Part shown: positions 14,232 through 16,110 of the stretch, piece by piece
How the letters are laid out: each line of letters begins with the position of its first letter
Numbering within the stretch: position 1 is the first letter of the stretch
Source: Clostridium sp. OF09-36
Lineage (GTDB): Bacteria; Bacillota; Clostridia; Lachnospirales; Lachnospiraceae
DNA: 16,110 nt
Assembly: GCF_003481985.1 (NCBI RefSeq)
Contig: NZ_QUMD01000045.1
Location: 1 to 16,110 of the forward strand
Direction of reading: 5' to 3'
Notes under the pieces: generated by a model
Seen by the model: the letters and a program-made list of their open reading frames with translations, nothing else
Told to the model about the DNA's origin: nothing
Databases searched by the model: none
Made by a program: the position numbers and the translations under genes

Positions 14232-15854
14232 ATGGGCAGGAATCAGCAGAAAAAGGAAATCGAACAGCATTTAAGATCCGCCATGGATGTGCTCACTCCG
14301 GATATTTTTGGAAAGCTTGATCTTTCTGTGCCGCAGCAGAAGCCGGAAGTAAATCATGGCCAGGAAAAGATCATAACCCTGCAGCGCCGCATTCGGGGTA
14401 TGGCTGTGGCGGCGGCAGCGTGTCTGTGCCTGGTGACTGCGGGGGGAGGTGCCTGGCATTACCAGTACCAGAACCGGCAGATCGACTCGGTGATCGGAAT
14501 CGATGTCAACCCCAGTGTGGAGCTTTCCATCAGCCGTAAAAACCGCATTTTAAAGGCAGAGCCGCTCAATCAGGATGCAGAGGCCATCATGGCAGATATG
14601 GACCTGAAAGGGGTAGAGCTTAATGTGGCAGTCAATGCAGTCATTGGTTCTATGGTGACGCATGGTTATTTAGACGATCTGGACAATGCGATCCTGGTCA
14701 CTGTCAGCAATGACAGTGTCCGGAAGGCATCGGCGCTGCGCAGCAGCGTGGTGGAGGACATCGAACAGACTCTGCAGGAAAACCAGGTGAATGCCGTGGT
14801 CTATGACCAGCAGGTGATCGAGGAGGATGAAGTCCGCAGTCTGGCAGATACCTACGGGATCTCTTATGGAAAGGCTTATTTTTTAAAGGAACTGATCGAT
14901 CAGAACCAGAATCTGACGAAAGACGATATGAAACGGCTTTCCACCATGAATATGGAAGAAATCGCCAGGGAGATCACGAAGAACTCCCTGGCTCTGGGAG
15001 CGTTTGCAGATGAGGCGAAAACCTCTCAGACCAGGGAAAACACAGAAACGCCGGGAAACGTAGAAGAACCGGCAGGAGAAGCCTCGGAAGAAGTTTTGGA
15101 AGAAAACGGGGAAGAAACCGGCAGTGGTGCAGAAATGGAAGCTTCCGAAGTGCTGCCAGAAAAAACAGAAACTGCTGCTGGCGCACATTCTGAATCTGAA
15201 GCATCGGCAGATTTCCAGACAGAACCGGAAACCGAGGAGAAAATCCGGCAGGGCAGAGTAAAGATTGACTATGTGGATTATGAGGAAGACCGCATCTACA
15301 TTTATTTTGAAGACTATGTCCGTTGGAAGAATCCGACGGTGTCAGTGCGGGATGAGGAAGGAAATTCCTATGCGGCGCTGATCGGGGAAACCGAAAGCGA
15401 TGCCTGCATCGTGGAGACAAAGGGACTGGAGGGTGGAAAAACCTATAGCTTTGTACTGGGCGGTATTACCAGAAAGGGTGACAGCACGGCTACCACGGTA
15501 AAAGGCTATTTTGATACGCCAGAGATCGCGGATGAACTGAAAACCTCAGAAGCAGATAAAAAGGACTCTGGGGACGCAAAAGAGGATGCAGGTGGGAAAA
15601 ACAAGGAAACTGCGGACGCAAATGCTGATATAAATGCAAGTACAAATGCAAGCACAAACACAAATGCAGATACAAGCGCAAATGGAGACACGCAGCAGCC
15701 GTGGAAGCAGCCTCAAAAACAGGAAACAGGAACCGGCTCTGGCTCTGGTTCTGACGAGAAAAGCAGTACGGCGGAAACAGAGAAAGAGGATTCCGGGAAA
15801 AGGGATTCCCAAACCGGCGAAGAAAACGGCAGTATAAAAAATGATATAGAATGA
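14232..15854 (+). CDS. Membrane anti-sigma factor of the RsgI-like type with unknown extracellular domain
   Basis: This 540-residue protein probably holds the upstream sigma factor inactive. Residues 1-55 form a short cytoplasmic domain and about 56-75 one membrane segment (AVAAAACLCLVTAGGGAW). Residues 84-160 match the periplasmic RsgI region (IGIDVNPSVELSI, DLKGVELNVAVNAVIGSMVTHGYL). In clostridial RsgI proteins the bond after Asn in this Asn-Pro (here 93-94) is reported as an autocleavage site. A Glu-rich linker (about 262-340) leads to a beta-rich domain at about 342-430 (RVKIDYVDYEEDRIYIYFEDY, YSFVLGG) that I cannot name; it looks Ig-like. A hydrophilic Asn/Ala/Thr/Ser tail ends the protein. 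GAGAGGAGGGG precedes the start. The ligand is unknown; carbohydrate is possible by analogy with RsgI proteins that carry binding modules. Confidence 0.88.
   Translation: MGRNQQKKEIEQHLRSAMDVLTPDIFGKLDLSVPQQKPEVNHGQEKIITLQRRIRGMAVAAAACLCLVTAGGGAWHYQYQNRQIDSVIGIDVNPSVELSISRKNRILKAEPLNQDAEAIMADMDLKGVELNVAVNAVIGSMVTHGYLDDLDNAILVTVSNDSVRKASALRSSVVEDIEQTLQENQVNAVVYDQQVIEEDEVRSLADTYGISYGKAYFLKELIDQNQNLTKDDMKRLSTMNMEEIAREITKNSLALGAFADEAKTSQTRENTETPGNVEEPAGEASEEVLEENGEETGSGAEMEASEVLPEKTETAAGAHSESEASADFQTEPETEEKIRQGRVKIDYVDYEEDRIYIYFEDYVRWKNPTVSVRDEEGNSYAALIGETESDACIVETKGLEGGKTYSFVLGGITRKGDSTATTVKGYFDTPEIADELKTSEADKKDSGDAKEDAGGKNKETADANADINASTNASTNTNADTSANGDTQQPWKQPQKQETGTGSGSGSDEKSSTAETEKEDSGKRDSQTGEENGSIKNDIE
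15617..15688 (+). repeat. Short in-frame repeats coding an Asn/Ala/Thr-rich tail
   Basis: Variants of ACAAATGCAAG recur at least five times in this stretch and encode an Asn-Ala-Ser-Thr run near residues 463-484 of the anti-sigma protein. Such repeats commonly vary in copy number by slippage. The next segment encodes GSGSGS-type linker. Confidence 0.6.
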
Positions 15855-15899
15855 TAGAAAATAAGAAAGAAACAGGACTTAAAAACCTGTGTAAATCAG

Positions 15900-15948
15900 G
15901 CACTTTTTCAGAAAATTTGAAAAAAATAAAATTTTTTGAAAAAAGTGC
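15900..15948 (+). other. Long AT-rich hairpin just before the tRNA promoter
   Basis: GCACTTTTTC (15900-15909) pairs with GAAAAAAGTGC (15938-15948) with one bulged A, and AGAAAATTT (15910-15918) pairs with AAATTTTTT (15929-15937). The stem is about 19 bp with a 10-base A-rich loop. A smaller stem ACAGG/CCTGT precedes it (about 15872-15890). It may end the sigma/anti-sigma transcript, although no U-tract follows. Confidence 0.5.
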
Positions 15949-15977
15949 TTGACCAAACAGGCAACATCGTATATAAT
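15949..15977 (+). promoter_or_regulatory. Sigma-A promoter of the tRNA-Gln genes
   Basis: TTGACC (15949-15954), a 17-base spacer and TATAAT (15972-15977) form a near-perfect promoter. The predicted start is near 15984, about 11 bases before the first tRNA, as expected for a stable RNA operon. Confidence 0.88.
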
Positions 15978-15994
15978 AACACTCGTTGCAGCGA

Positions 15995-16065
15995 TGGCTA
16001 TCGCCAAATGGTAAGGCAACGGACTCTGACTCCGTCATTTCAAGGTTCGAATCCTTGTAGCCCAG
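15995..16065 (+). tRNA. tRNA-Gln (anticodon CTG), one acceptor base apparently missing
   Basis: The arms are clear: D arm GCC-AAATGGTAA-GGC, anticodon arm ACGGA-CTCTGAC-TCCGT with anticodon CTG (reads CAG), T arm CAAGG-TTCGAAT-CCTTG, 3' acceptor strand TAGCCCA and discriminator G (as usual for tRNA-Gln). CCA is not encoded. The 5' strand reads TGGCTA, whereas TGGGCTA is needed for 7 pairs and is present in the second copy at 16094-16100. One G is therefore missing from GG at 15996-15997 (71 instead of 72 bases). Confidence 0.93.
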
Positions 16066-16093
16066 TTCAAAAACTTCATATTCGATTTATTAT

Positions 16094-16110
16094 TGGGCTA
16101 TCGCCAAATG
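16094..16110 (+). tRNA. Second tRNA, probably tRNA-Gln, cut by the window end
   Basis: TGGGCTATCGCCAAATG matches the 5' end of the first tRNA-Gln, with the full 7-base acceptor strand. It begins 28 bases after the first gene and would share its promoter. The anticodon lies outside the window. Confidence 0.85.

Noticed and set aside
15609..15690. CRISPR-like repeat array
   Set aside because: The repeats are short, in frame, irregular and lack unique spacers; they encode a low-complexity protein tail.
15490..16038. 182-residue minus-strand open frame
   Set aside because: It is antisense to the repetitive anti-sigma tail and crosses a tRNA promoter and gene; its composition simply mirrors the repeat.

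Overview
The window looks like chromosomal DNA of a Gram-positive anaerobe of the Bacillota, class Clostridia, most likely Lachnospiraceae. This is inferred from strong AGGAGG-type ribosome binding sites, sigma-A promoters, the fchA-folD one-carbon pair, a clostridial ISF-like flavoprotein, an RsgI-like anti-sigma factor and protein sequences typical of that family. It is mostly ordinary housekeeping and accessory chromosome. I see no prophage, insertion sequence, CRISPR array or defence island.

Left part (1-3577). A structured stretch of unknown role (1-155) is followed by mscL (minus), which carries an extra C-terminal zinc ribbon. Next come a LysR-type regulator (minus) and a divergent aspartase gene, aspA (plus). 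The lysR and aspA promoters overlap face to face. A 20-bp inverted repeat sits about 67 bases upstream of the predicted aspA start site and inside the lysR leader. A near-identical copy plus extra half-sites lies upstream of mscL, which hints at a small local regulon.

Middle part (3578-9108). The pair fchA-folD forms a tetrahydrofolate one-carbon module. The FolD protein lacks the Lys and Gln of the cyclohydrolase site, so FchA probably supplies that step. A flavoprotein with an ISF-like cysteine cluster, a GNAT acetyltransferase, a cytidylate-kinase-like protein and a MATE exporter follow. The last two overlap by 11 bases.

Right part (9109-16110). Endonuclease IV (nfo, minus) diverges from a class I/II PLP aminotransferase. 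Then come truA, a probable manganese CDF exporter, an ECF-type sigma factor coupled to a membrane RsgI-like anti-sigma factor with an unidentified extracellular beta-rich domain, and two tandem tRNA-Gln genes, the second cut by the window end.

A quality warning: the GNAT, kinase-like and truA genes and the first tRNA-Gln each appear to lack exactly one base in a run of identical bases, and the reading continues perfectly in the next frame. Four such events in 10 kb suggest sequencing or assembly error rather than four real mutations.
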